Below are positions 19,072 to 32,252 of a stretch of 64,000 bases of DNA, piece by piece; position 1 is the stretch's first letter; each line of letters begins with the position of its first letter. This stretch comes from Levilactobacillus namurensis. GTDB lineage: Bacteria > Bacillota > Bacilli > Lactobacillales > Lactobacillaceae. The DNA is taken from the NCBI RefSeq assembly GCF_032197885.1, contig NZ_CP134159.1, positions 2,610,725-2,674,724 on the forward strand. Reading direction: 5' to 3'. A program made the translations under genes and the position numbers. The notes beneath the pieces are model-generated. The model had not been told where the DNA came from. It saw nothing but the letters and a program-made list of their open reading frames with translations, and did no database searches.

Positions 19072-20748
19072 ATGACCAAGAAATGGTGGCAAAACGCTGT
19101 GGTGTACCAAGTTTATCCCCGCAGCTATCAGGATTCTAACGGCGACGGGGTCGGTGATCTCGCCGGTTTGACCCAGCGGCTCCCCTATATCAAACGGCTG
19201 GGGGCCGACGTCATCTGGTTAAACCCCATCTATCAATCACCGGATAAGGATAACGGCTATGACATCAGTGACTACCAAGCGATTCAACCCGTCTACGGCT
19301 CGATGGCTGACTTCGATCAGATGTTGGCAACGGCCCATCAGACCGGCCTGAAGATCTTAATGGACCTAGTGGTCAACCACACTTCTGACCAACATAAGTG
19401 GTTCCAGGAGAGTCGCCAGTCCAAGGATAACCCGTATGCCGACTACTACATCTGGCGCGACCCGGTCGACGGCCATGCGCCGAACAACTGGGGGTCCTAC
19501 TTTAGCGGCGGCGTCTGGACCTACGAACCTAAGCGGGGCCAGTACTACCTCCACCTCTTCGCCCCCGGCCAACCGGATTTGAACTGGGAGAACCCCCAAG
19601 TCCGCCAGGAAGTCTGGAACCTGATGCGTTTTTGGTTAGATAAAGGCGTCGACGGTTTCCGGATGGACGTCATCAACCTGATTTCCAAACCCGCCGGCCT
19701 CCCAGACGCCCCGGTCGCTCCCGGAGCCCAGTACGGGAACTCGGAACCACTAGTGTCCGATGGCCCTAAGCTCAACGACTATCTCCAAGAAATGAACCGA
19801 GAAGTGTTGTCTCACTACGACGTGATGACGGTCGGGGAAATGCCGGGGTCTACACCCGAAGACGCCATTCAATACACTGGTCTGGATGCCAATGAACTGA
19901 ACATGGTCTTCCAATTCGAACACGTGGGGCTCTCCGCAAACCCTGATGAACGGTTGGGCAAGTGGAACGACCAGCCCGTTCAATTGACCGACCTCAAGCG
20001 CTCCTTATCCCGGTGGCAAACGGCCTTAGACGGTAAGGGCTGGAACAGCCTCTATTGGAACAACCACGACCAGCCGCGCGCCGTTTCCCGCTTTGCGACC
20101 GATGATCCGCAATACCGGGTTCGGGCCGCCAAGATGTTGGGGACGACCCTGCACATGTTACAGGGGACGCCGTACGTCTACGAAGGCGAGGAACTGGGGG
20201 AGACCAACGTCCACTACACTAAGCTCAGTGATTACGAAGATCTGGAAAGCCTGAACGCCTACCACCAAAACGTTGAAGTGGATCACTTGGTCGACAGTCA
20301 GACCATGCTGAAGTATCTGGCCCACATCTCTCGGGATAACGCCCGGACGCCGATGCAATGGGACGCGACCGCCAACGCTGGGTTTACGACCGGTAACCCG
20401 TGGTTTGCGCTGAATCCAAACTACCCGCAAATCAACGCCAAATCCCAGGTCGATGATGATCAATCCGTCTTTAATTACTACCGCCAGTTGATTGCATTGC
20501 GGCACCACAGCGACCTAATCGTCTACGGCAGTTACCAAGCACTGGACCCAGAAGACAACCAAGTCTTTGCTTACAAGCGGCACTACCAGGGCCAGACGTT
20601 ATTGGTCATCAGTAACTTCACGGCGGAATCCGTGACCCGTGATTACGGCCAAGCTCAGGCTAGTCAACGATTGATTGGCAACTACGCTGACGACGCCGGG
20701 ACCACGTTACGGCCATACGAAACGAAGGTTTACCAATTTAACGCCTAA
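19072..20748 (+). CDS. GH13 oligo-1,6-glucosidase/alpha-glucosidase (paralogue)
   Basis: A 558-residue GH13 enzyme with the same catalytic layout as the gene at 14465: nucleophile Asp199 in GFRMDVIN, acid/base Glu256 in TVGEMPG and Asp333 in NNHDQPR. Valine again follows the nucleophile, pointing to alpha-1,6 activity. It has no signal peptide. An AAGGAGG site precedes ATG 19072. It is transcribed away from the LacI gene from its own operator-bearing promoter and ends at a strong hairpin. The two enzymes may split substrates by chain length; the sequence alone does not show this. Confidence 0.92.
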   Translation: MTKKWWQNAVVYQVYPRSYQDSNGDGVGDLAGLTQRLPYIKRLGADVIWLNPIYQSPDKDNGYDISDYQAIQPVYGSMADFDQMLATAHQTGLKILMDLVVNHTSDQHKWFQESRQSKDNPYADYYIWRDPVDGHAPNNWGSYFSGGVWTYEPKRGQYYLHLFAPGQPDLNWENPQVRQEVWNLMRFWLDKGVDGFRMDVINLISKPAGLPDAPVAPGAQYGNSEPLVSDGPKLNDYLQEMNREVLSHYDVMTVGEMPGSTPEDAIQYTGLDANELNMVFQFEHVGLSANPDERLGKWNDQPVQLTDLKRSLSRWQTALDGKGWNSLYWNNHDQPRAVSRFATDDPQYRVRAAKMLGTTLHMLQGTPYVYEGEELGETNVHYTKLSDYEDLESLNAYHQNVEVDHLVDSQTMLKYLAHISRDNARTPMQWDATANAGFTTGNPWFALNPNYPQINAKSQVDDDQSVFNYYRQLIALRHHSDLIVYGSYQALDPEDNQVFAYKRHYQGQTLLVISNFTAESVTRDYGQAQASQRLIGNYADDAGTTLRPYETKVYQFNA

Positions 20749-20762
20749 GTCTTAGGTCTCAA

Positions 20763-20799
20763 AGAAGCCCGCTCTCCTCGTGAGGGCTGGCTTTTTTAG
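20763..20799 (+). terminator. terminator after second GH13 gene
   Basis: AGCCCGCTCTC pairs imperfectly with GAGGGCTGGCT and runs into six T residues. Confidence 0.8.
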
Positions 20800-20899
20800 A
20801 TTATTCTGGTGATTGACCTGGCGGTGGGGCGCGTTGGGGCCGCTGTTAACGAAGGTCCCCCGCCGTTAGGCTCGGGACCAGTACTGCGAATTTTGGGTA

Positions 20900-20929
20900 T
20901 AAAAAAAGAACCCAATCACTGGGTTCTTC
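20900..20929 (-). terminator. rRNA operon terminator
   Basis: On the minus strand AAGAACCC and GGGTTCTT form the stem, followed by seven T residues. It lies directly after the 5S gene. Confidence 0.88.
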
Positions 20930-20934
20930 ACGTC

Positions 20935-21052
20935 GCGTGGCAACGTCCTATCCTTGCAGGGGGCGATCCCCCAACTACTTTTGGCGTGCTGAAGCTTAAC
21001 TTCTGTGTTCGGCATGGGAACAGGTGTATCCTTCAGGCTATCGCCACCACAC
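20935..21052 (-). rRNA. rrf: 5S ribosomal RNA
   Basis: About 118 nt. The minus strand reads TGTGGTGGCGATAGCCTGAA at its 5' end and contains the conserved CCGAACACAGAAGTTAAGC. The end points are set by the terminal stem and are accurate to a few bases. Confidence 0.93.
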
Positions 21053-21114
21053 TATTGAGAGCTTGTTCTCTCAAAACTAGCTACTACCAATTATCTTCTT
21101 GAGAACACCATTAC

Positions 21115-25812
<4,698 letters not shown>

Positions 25813-25991
25813 AGATGATAAGCTCGAATAGCTCATCGATTGTTGTTACATTTTTAAAGCGAATTGACTTCGCAAATATTGCTTTGGGTTTGAATATAAA
25901 TCCAAACCGCCCTACACATATTTGGTTTGTCGAAACAATGTTCAGTTTTCAAAGGTCTACCAAGTTGTTAACTCTCGTCAACAACTTAATC

Positions 25992-26020
25992 ATCATAACA
26001 TTTTGAAGCTATGATGTCAA
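25992..26020 (-). promoter_or_regulatory. rRNA promoter P2
   Basis: TTGACA (26020-26015), 17-bp spacer, TATGAT (25997-25992), about 180 bp before the 16S start. Confidence 0.85.
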
Positions 26021-26082
26021 CAAGAAGTTTGATTTAACAACGTTTCTTGCTGAACCGTCATCGCTAAGCGACAACTTAATTA

Positions 26083-26111
26083 ATATAACATTTCGTTGTC
26101 ATCTCTGTCAA
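26083..26111 (-). promoter_or_regulatory. rRNA promoter P1
   Basis: TTGACA (26111-26106), 17-bp spacer, TTATAT (26088-26083). Tandem with P2, the usual arrangement in Firmicutes rRNA operons. Confidence 0.85.
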
Positions 26112-26582
26112 CAACTAATTTCAATCTTTCGAATTGGTCTAGTTGGTAACTCGTCGTGACGACGTATATAAGAATACCAACCACAGCGGCCCACGTCAAC
26201 TAAAAACCGCAAATAAATTGCGACTTTTTTCAAAGACAAATCTTATCGTACCGGCGTTCGTCAACGTTATAAATCGGCCGTGCGTTTCCTGGACAATCAC
26301 CAAAAACCGTTCGGGTTATTTTTTTGACCATCGATATCCAGTCTCTCCCGCTCGCAACATTTTCTCCTTTTTTCGCTCCTCGCCCCTATTCAGCCCCCCT
26401 TAGAACCCACGGAATTGATTCGTTAGTCATTATTATAGTAGAAAGCCACCTGTAATTCCCCCACGCTCCCCACAAAAAGCCCCATATAGCAGCTCTTGCA
26501 CCCCTGTTAAGAACCAACGATCACTCGTCCATTAACACCATCCCCTACCAACGTCTTAACTAGCGACAACCAGCCAATCACA
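26112..26582. other. intergenic region upstream of rRNA operon, no gene seen
   Basis: About 470 bp of mixed composition between the rRNA promoters and the cytochrome b5-like gene's terminator. Short open frames lack ribosome binding sites. No repeat or known RNA was recognised. Confidence 0.5.
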
Positions 26583-26608
26583 AAAAAAGAAGCGTTCCTG
26601 CAGAACGC
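26583..26608 (-). terminator. terminator of the cytochrome b5-like gene
   Basis: GCGTTC (26592-26597) pairs with GAACGC (26603-26608). On the minus strand the stem leads into a T run. Confidence 0.8.
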
Positions 26609-26626
26609 CTCCCCTAATCACTTGAT

Positions 26627-26863
26627 CTATTCTGTTAAGGTTCCCATAACTGGCAGCTTCTGTAAGACGCCCTTACCATGGGGCGACTTTAAAATCGCTG
26701 CGGATAAGTTCTTTCCGGCAACGTTGCCGTGATGTTGACCACCAGCCCATGCATCCACGTTAGAGACGTCATAGACCGTGCCGTCTACCGCCACGTAGGC
26801 CGGGTGCCCATTCTGCCCATCAAACTGACTGAGTTCTGCGATCGTAAAGTTTTTTTCTGCCAT
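26627..26863 (-). CDS. cytochrome b5-like heme/steroid-binding domain protein
   Basis: A 78-residue single-domain protein of the cytochrome b5-like fold (MAPR-type group). The signature is GHPAYVAVDGTVYDVSNVDAW, followed by a His-rich GGQHHGNVAGK where classic b5 has HPGG. It has no signal peptide or membrane segment, so it is cytosolic. Heme or another ligand may bind; the axial ligands cannot be assigned by eye. It is monocistronic with its own terminator. Similar small proteins are common in lactobacilli and uncharacterised. Confidence 0.8.
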   Translation of the reverse strand: MAEKNFTIAELSQFDGQNGHPAYVAVDGTVYDVSNVDAWAGGQHHGNVAGKNLSAAILKSPHGKGVLQKLPVMGTLTE

Positions 26864-26976
26864 TCGTCAACACCCCGTTCGTTAAGTTGCTTTCAGTTTA
26901 GCTTACTTACGGGGCGCAAGCAATCAATCTGCCTTATCAGTTGATAACGCCATAGACGCCACAATCAGTCTTTCGC

Positions 26977-27576
26977 CTAGTCGCCATCCCCTGGCCGGTG
27001 ACCCTCACGGAACATCCCCCGCATATTGGGCCCGATGCCACCACGCATGCCCATGCCGCAGCCGCGATGCATCTTGTGCGCTTGTTCCATCAACGTCCGA
27101 AAATCTGCTGATTGTTCCCAGTCACGTGGCTGCTTGGCTTCCAGGTCCTGCAAGAGCTTCTGCAAGATATCCCGTAATTGAGCCTGTTCCGAGTCGCTCA
27201 ACGTGGCAAAGAGGGATTCAGACAATTCATCCTTCGCTTTGTGCGCCGTTGCCAGAAATTTTCGCCCGGCATCCGTCAGGGAGATGAGGGTCACCCGCTT
27301 ATCATCCGGCGACGGTTGGCGGTCCACCAAGCCCGCCCCTTCCAGCTTAGCCACCAAAGCACTCGCGGAACTTGGTCGGATGTCCAGCTCCTCTACAATA
27401 TCGGAGTTCGTCAAATGGGCTTCTTGAGTTAGCCGCTGTAAGACGCGTAATTGATTCGAATTGCGTTCCGGCTCCTGATCGTTGATCCGGGTGCTCCGCA
27501 TTGCCGCCGCAACGAATTCCCGTTGCTGAAGAAGTCGGCCAAATAGAGTCAGTAATTGTTGTGAATCGTAAGTCAT
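26977..27576 (-). CDS. MarR-family transcriptional regulator with Gly/Met-rich tail
   Basis: 199 residues. The winged HTH (about 35-125) contains LTNSDIVEELDIRPSSASAL and the wing DKRVTLISLTDAG. After about residue 165 the protein ends in an unusual tail rich in Gly, Met, Arg and His (HRGCGMGMRGG) that standard MarR proteins lack; it might bind metal or nucleic acid. Its promoter is packed with TTAGTTAG repeats in both directions, which suggests autoregulation. The FAD reductase gene upstream is separated by a terminator. Confidence 0.85.
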   Translation of the reverse strand: MTYDSQQLLTLFGRLLQQREFVAAAMRSTRINDQEPERNSNQLRVLQRLTQEAHLTNSDIVEELDIRPSSASALVAKLEGAGLVDRQPSPDDKRVTLISLTDAGRKFLATAHKAKDELSESLFATLSDSEQAQLRDILQKLLQDLEAKQPRDWEQSADFRTLMEQAHKMHRGCGMGMRGGIGPNMRGMFREGHRPGDGD

Positions 27577-27603
27577 CTAGAATCACTTCCGCTTTCTGCT
27601 TAT

Positions 27604-27684
27604 TTAGTTAGCTAAAATACATAAAAACTAACTAAATGCAGTCTAAACCATTAGTTAGTATATGTCAAATAAAACTAACTAATT
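27604..27684 (-). promoter_or_regulatory. MarR promoter with four TTAGTTAG half-sites
   Basis: The promoter is TTGACA (27668-27663), 17-bp spacer, TAGACT (27645-27640). TTAGTTAG or its complement CTAACTAA occurs at about 27604, 27628, 27651 and 27675, in alternating orientation. One lies in the promoter spacer. Confidence 0.7.
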
Positions 27685-27688
27685 AATC

Positions 27689-27726
27689 AAAAAACAACCG
27701 TGCGCATCCTTAGCCGCACGGTTGTC
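27689..27726 (-). terminator. terminator of the FAD reductase gene
   Basis: ACAACCGTGCG (27694-27704) pairs with CGCACGGTTGT (27715-27725). On the minus strand a T run follows. Confidence 0.85.
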
Positions 27727-27735
27727 ATCATTCAT

Positions 27736-29067
27736 TTAAAGTTGACCCCACGCCGAAGCGCCGATCGTTGGGAACAAGTACACTAGACGTTCCAGTTCAG
27801 CTGGGCCGTAGTGGAAGACGATGGCCGGCAGTAACGTGTTGATCACGTCCGGCGCTTGGTCACTGACCTCAGTGGCCCCAACCAGGCGGTGGTCGCGGTC
27901 AAAGATCAGGGCGTTGTCGCCCCCCGTCTCTTGCCCCACCTGCCGGTACCAATCATCCGGAATATGGTGCGTTTCTACCGTGTATTGGTCGGGATGGGCC
28001 TGAGCTTCGGCGACCGTGACCCCGACTTGGGCCAGCCGTGGCGACGTAAAGGTCGTGGTCGGAATGGCCGGGTAGTCGATGGGCGCCGTGGTTTCGTTGG
28101 CAAACAGGTGCATCAGGTAGGTCGATTCAAAGATGGCCGTGGGCGTTAACCGCGGTTGGGTCTTATCGATCACATCCCCCGAAGCGTAGATGTTCGGCAC
28201 ACTGGTCTGCAAATGATCGTTGACCGTGATTCCGTTGGCCGTATACGCCACACCCAGGTCTTCTAAGCCCAAGTTCGCCGTATTCGGCAACCGGCCCGTC
28301 GCATCCAAGACCCAGTCTGCGTCTAAGGTCGTGCCTGTATTGGTGGTCAATTGCACCCCGGTGGCGGTGGCCGTGGCGGCTTCCACGCTGGTGTTCCGCA
28401 GGAGCGTTACCCCTTGGGCCGACAACTCGCGCAAGACCTGTTCAACAAACGGTTGGTGGAAGGACCGTAACGCTTGGTCCCCGTGAAGCACGACCGTCAC
28501 GGTACTACCCGCCGCGTTGGCGATGGTGGCGAATTCTAAGGCGATGTAGCCCCCACCAATCACAACTAAGTGCTTGGGCATCTCCGGCAACGCCAGAAAG
28601 TCCGTACTGTCGTGGAGTAATTCCTGCCCCGGAATTGCTAACCGGTGTGGGTGCAGGCCGGTCGCCAACACGATTTTATCGGTGGTGTAAGTGGTCTCCC
28701 CCACCGCAATCGTGTGCGCATCGACCAACCGACCGCGACCGTTGATCACGTCTACGCCCACGCTCTTCAATAGGCCGCCAATCATCGCGGGCAACCCATC
28801 GATCACGGCATTCTTATGCGCCAGACTGGCGTCCCAATGTAACTGAGTCTGCCCCGTTAAGACCGGGTTCAACGCTGCCAACTGCCGTTGCACGGCAACG
28901 GGGGCGTCTAGCGCGATTTTAGCGTTACACCCCCGGTTCGGACAGGTTCCCCCGATCAAGCCTTCTTCAATGACTCCGACTTTAACCCCTTTACTGGCTA
29001 ACGGAATGGCCCCGTCAAATGTGCCGTGACCGCTTCCCAAATACAAGACATCATACTGATACGTCAT
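27736..29067 (-). CDS. FAD-dependent pyridine nucleotide-disulfide oxidoreductase
   Basis: 443 residues related to glutathione/mercuric reductases. The FAD motif GSGHGTFDG, the redox disulfide in GGTCPNRGCNAK, the NAD(P) motif VIGGGYIALEFA and the ASGDVID block are all present in order, followed by a dimerisation domain. The C-terminal HxPT-type active-site segment reads YLFPTIGASAW, so the usual catalytic His is Phe and the Glu is Ala; the reaction may differ from glutathione reduction. The start is ATG 29067 behind GGGAGG, not the earlier in-frame codon. It is divergent from a MerR-type regulator that may control it. Confidence 0.86.
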   Translation of the reverse strand: MTYQYDVLYLGSGHGTFDGAIPLASKGVKVGVIEEGLIGGTCPNRGCNAKIALDAPVAVQRQLAALNPVLTGQTQLHWDASLAHKNAVIDGLPAMIGGLLKSVGVDVINGRGRLVDAHTIAVGETTYTTDKIVLATGLHPHRLAIPGQELLHDSTDFLALPEMPKHLVVIGGGYIALEFATIANAAGSTVTVVLHGDQALRSFHQPFVEQVLRELSAQGVTLLRNTSVEAATATATGVQLTTNTGTTLDADWVLDATGRLPNTANLGLEDLGVAYTANGITVNDHLQTSVPNIYASGDVIDKTQPRLTPTAIFESTYLMHLFANETTAPIDYPAIPTTTFTSPRLAQVGVTVAEAQAHPDQYTVETHHIPDDWYRQVGQETGGDNALIFDRDHRLVGATEVSDQAPDVINTLLPAIVFHYGPAELERLVYLFPTIGASAWGQL

Positions 29068-29124
29068 GAATTGCCGCCTCCCAAAAGTCAATTGCTTACA
29101 ACTAAATTGCGTTCAACACTTAGT

Positions 29125-29153
29125 ATTCTACGGACTCCCCCCGGAACTTGCAA
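29125..29153 (-). promoter_or_regulatory. promoter of the FAD reductase gene
   Basis: TTGCAA (29153-29148), 17-bp G-rich spacer, TAGAAT (29130-29125). The spacing is normal, not the stretched 19-20 bp spacer of classic MerR-activated promoters. Confidence 0.6.
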
Positions 29154-29350
29154 GTCAAGGGCCTCCATTTCCGTCACTAGGGGCTGGTTGATTTACTCAC
29201 TTGACCAATTAGCAGCCACTACTTTCCACGATTGATCCCATCACCCACCAAACATTTAACTTGTCGTGCCCCGGTATCACGCGTAAACTAACGCTAGTTA
29301 CCGGTCAACCATCCGTTGGCCGCCACACTCATTCTAAGGAGGCTTAGCCT

Positions 29351-29767
29351 TTGACCTACAGTATTCACCAAGTTGCCGACTTACTTGGCATCTCAACCTA
29401 TCGAATTCGCTACTACCACGATCACGGTATGCTACCGTATGTCAAACGCGATGCACATAACAATCGCATCTTTGACGACAGCGACATCGACTGGCTGCGG
29501 ATCATCATCTGTCTTCGGGCGACGGGGATGCCTGTCGAACGGATCTGCCACTACCTTGACTTAGTCCAGGAAGGCGACGCCACCATCCCCGAACGTTATC
29601 AGATGATGAAAGCCCAACAGGACCGCACGTTAAGCGAGATTCAGGACCTGCAGGATCACCTGACCACCATTAACTGCAAGGTCGACGGTTACGCCGAGAT
29701 CCTCGCGACCGGTGCACCGGACAAATTCGCACCCCGGCGACCCACGCAGCCCACTGCTCAGTCCTAA
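29351..29767 (+). CDS. MerR-family transcriptional regulator
   Basis: 138 residues with an N-terminal MerR HTH (HQVADLLGISTYRIRYYHDHG), a linking helix and a coiled-coil dimerisation region. A single Cys near the C-terminus makes metal sensing unlikely; it resembles the aldehyde/redox-responsive group. The start is TTG 29351, preceded at eight bases by a perfect AAGGAGG. It lies between the divergent FAD reductase and the convergent aldo/keto reductase, either of which may be its target. Confidence 0.86.
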   Translation: MTYSIHQVADLLGISTYRIRYYHDHGMLPYVKRDAHNNRIFDDSDIDWLRIIICLRATGMPVERICHYLDLVQEGDATIPERYQMMKAQQDRTLSEIQDLQDHLTTINCKVDGYAEILATGAPDKFAPRRPTQPTAQS

Positions 29768-29800
29768 CCCCATCCATCCTGAGTCTTAACGGATCAGCTT

Positions 29801-29847
29801 AAAAACGCCTTCGTTCAACCGGTTAATTCCAGTTGAACGCAGGCGTT
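29801..29847. terminator. bidirectional terminator
   Basis: AAAACGCCT-CGTTCAAC pairs with GTTGAACG-AGGCGTTTT between the convergent MerR and aldo/keto reductase genes. Confidence 0.88.
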
Positions 29848-29854
29848 TTAATTT

Positions 29855-30871
29855 CTAATGAGCTCCCCAGGCAATGGGCCCCTGGTCCGCTAAAATCTGG
29901 TCGATTTCGTGCAGCTCAGCCGGCGTAAACGTCAGGTTCTTCAAGGCCGCCACGTTGGCTACAACCTGTTCGGGGCGGCTCGCACCAATCAAGACACAGG
30001 CAATGGCTGGCTCCCGCAGGTTCCAGGCCAACGCCATCTGCGCCAAGCTTTGGTGCCGGTTAGCCGCCACCGCATTGAGCCGTTTGACCGTGGTTAGGGT
30101 CTGGTCAACCTGTTCGGGGTGTAAGAACGGAATCGTGGCCTTGCGCGCCCGCGAATCAGCCGGAATGCCGTGCAAGTATTTATCCGTTAAGAGTCCCTGC
30201 GACAACGCACTGAACCCCACCGCCGACTTATGCACTGCTCGCAAGACCGGGAACAAGTCCTGTTCCACGTCCCGGTTAAAGAGGTTGTAGCGTGGCTGGT
30301 GAATGATAAACGGCGTCCCTAAATCTTGGAAGACCTGCGTGATGGCTTGGGTCTGCGCACCGTTATAGTTCGAGATGCCCACGTAGAGCGCCTTGCCTTC
30401 CCGCACCAATTGGTCCAAAGCCCCCGCAGTCTCTTCAATGTTAGTGTGGGGATCAGGTCGGTGCGAGTAGAAGATATCGAAATACTCTAATCCCGTCCGG
30501 CGCAGACTCTGGTCGGCACTGGCAATGATGCTCTTGCGCGACCCCCAGTCACCGTACGGGCCCGGCCACATCGAATAGCCCGCTTTACTGGCGATGACCA
30601 GTTCATCCCGGTACGGGCGCAGATCGTCTGCCAAGATGCGCCCGAAGTTCTCCTCGGCGCTACCGGGAACCGGTCCGTAGTTGTTGGCTAGATCGTAGTA
30701 GGTGATTCCCAGGTCAAAGGCCTGGTGGATAATCGCCTTTTGGGTCGCCAAGGCGTCGACACTGCCGAAGTTGTTCCAGAGTCCTAAGCCCAACGCTGAA
30801 AGTTTTAAGCCACTGTCGCCGACTCGCCGGTAGGGCATGGTCGCGTAACGCTGTTCGTTTGCTTGATACAT
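29855..30871 (-). CDS. aldo/keto reductase (YghZ/GprA-like)
   Basis: 338 residues, an NADPH-dependent TIM-barrel oxidoreductase. The opening YRRVGDSGLKLSALGLGLWN and the catalytic Asp/Tyr in YDLANNYGPVPGSAE match the L-glyceraldehyde-3-phosphate reductase group. The catalytic Lys is in VIASKAGYS and the His in DIFYSHRPDP. It is cytosolic and probably detoxifies aldehydes. The ATG follows GAGGGGG. It is monocistronic; no operator was recognised. Confidence 0.9.
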   Translation of the reverse strand: MYQANEQRYATMPYRRVGDSGLKLSALGLGLWNNFGSVDALATQKAIIHQAFDLGITYYDLANNYGPVPGSAEENFGRILADDLRPYRDELVIASKAGYSMWPGPYGDWGSRKSIIASADQSLRRTGLEYFDIFYSHRPDPHTNIEETAGALDQLVREGKALYVGISNYNGAQTQAITQVFQDLGTPFIIHQPRYNLFNRDVEQDLFPVLRAVHKSAVGFSALSQGLLTDKYLHGIPADSRARKATIPFLHPEQVDQTLTTVKRLNAVAANRHQSLAQMALAWNLREPAIACVLIGASRPEQVVANVAALKNLTFTPAELHEIDQILADQGPIAWGAH

Positions 30872-30988
30872 GTAAATCCCCCTCGAAAAACCGTTTAGCT
30901 TTAGGATATCGCTTTCATCGCCCGGCTAACAGGTATTTCTGACCACAGGGGTGGGACAGCTGACTGCCACCGTCCCTTGACTAAACGC

Positions 30989-31019
30989 AAAAAAGCGTCT
31001 GGACATGTATCCCAGACGC
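30989..31019 (-). terminator. terminator of the Old Yellow Enzyme operon
   Basis: AGCGTCTGG pairs with CCAGACGC. On the minus strand a six-T run follows. Confidence 0.85.
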
Positions 31020-31064
31020 CTGCTACTTAACCCATTCAACATCGGCTAGTGGCCGTGAAGTGTC

Positions 31065-32252
31065 TTACATTTTCTTCTCGAATCCTTCCATCGGCGCCGC
31101 CTGATTCTGGTAATCGGCTGCTGCATTCGGGTCCGTGGTGAAGTGCATCACGGAATAGAAGGCCCCATTCAGGTAATCCTGCATGGCCCGCGGAATCTGC
31201 AGTTCATCCATGTCGGACGGGGAAAGCTGGTAACGGATGCTGGCCTCGTCGTGGTCGGCGACCTTCTGGATCCACCGGGGTTCGCGGATCATCTCGCGCC
31301 CCATGGCCACTAAGTCCGTGCCCAAGGCCAAAACGTCCTCGGCATCCTGGGGAGTCTCTACGGAACCCACGCCGATCAACGGCTTACGCCCCGCCAACTG
31401 GTCCTTGATCCGGGTCAGAATCGGTGTCTTATCCGTCTTATCGTTCAACGACGTCCGGTGAGCGGACCCCATGGAAACGTGGACGTAATCCACCACGGAA
31501 TCGCCTAACATATCGACGAAGGCCAGTGAATCCGCCAGTCGGATTCCTGGCGTCTCAATCTCCTCGGGTGAGATCCGGTAGCCTAACAGGAACGGCCGGT
31601 CCGCATACTGGTCGATGGCCGCTTGGGCACTGGCGATGACGGCCTTAGCAAAGCCCATCCGTGCCTGCTGGTCGCCACCCCACTTGTCCGTCCGTTGGTT
31701 CGAGTTCGGGGAGAAGAACTGTTGTAACAGGTACGTGTTGGCCCCGTGCAACTCAACGCCGTCAAACCCGGCCGCAATCGCCCGCCGCGTGGCCGCGCCA
31801 AACGCCGTGATGATGTCGTCGATCTCATCAGCCGTCAACGCCCGGGGTTCCTGAGAATCTTCCGGGAAAACGGCCCGTACGGCACTCGCACTAACTGGTT
31901 GCTGACCCCGCAGAATCTGGTCGTTGGACTTCCGACCCGCGTGGAAGATCTGCAGGACTGCTTTGGTCCCGTTGTGCTTCATGGCGTCCGCCAAGGCACT
32001 CAGTCCCGGGATATCATCGTCGCTAGCAATCGACAATTCCCCCTCGAAGCCTTTGCCACTGGCAATCACGTTGGCGACTTCCCCGATGATCAGTCCCAGG
32101 CCACCCGAGCGGGCACCGTAAAAGTTGATCTCGTCGTTCGTCACCTGACCATCGTAGAAGCTCGACATGGTCGTGGTCGGGGCCATCACCATCCGGTTCT
32201 TGAGGGTGATGCCCTTCTTAAAGGTAAAAGGTGCCATAAATTGATAACTCAT
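31065..32252 (-). CDS. Old Yellow Enzyme family NADH-dependent flavin oxidoreductase
   Basis: 395 residues, an FMN-binding TIM barrel of the OYE family that reduces activated alkenes. Visible family features are LKNRMVMAPTTT near the N-terminus, the substrate-binding GFDGVELHGANTYLLQQFFS, and the C-terminal phosphate-binding GTDLVAMGREMI. The frame is open 54 codons further upstream, but ATG 32252 follows GGAGG and overlaps the stop of the small HxlR-like gene in ATGA, so the two are translationally coupled. The pair is likely a regulator and its flavin reductase target. Confidence 0.92.
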   Translation of the reverse strand: MSYQFMAPFTFKKGITLKNRMVMAPTTTMSSFYDGQVTNDEINFYGARSGGLGLIIGEVANVIASGKGFEGELSIASDDDIPGLSALADAMKHNGTKAVLQIFHAGRKSNDQILRGQQPVSASAVRAVFPEDSQEPRALTADEIDDIITAFGAATRRAIAAGFDGVELHGANTYLLQQFFSPNSNQRTDKWGGDQQARMGFAKAVIASAQAAIDQYADRPFLLGYRISPEEIETPGIRLADSLAFVDMLGDSVVDYVHVSMGSAHRTSLNDKTDKTPILTRIKDQLAGRKPLIGVGSVETPQDAEDVLALGTDLVAMGREMIREPRWIQKVADHDEASIRYQLSPSDMDELQIPRAMQDYLNGAFYSVMHFTTDPNAAADYQNQAAPMEGFEKKM

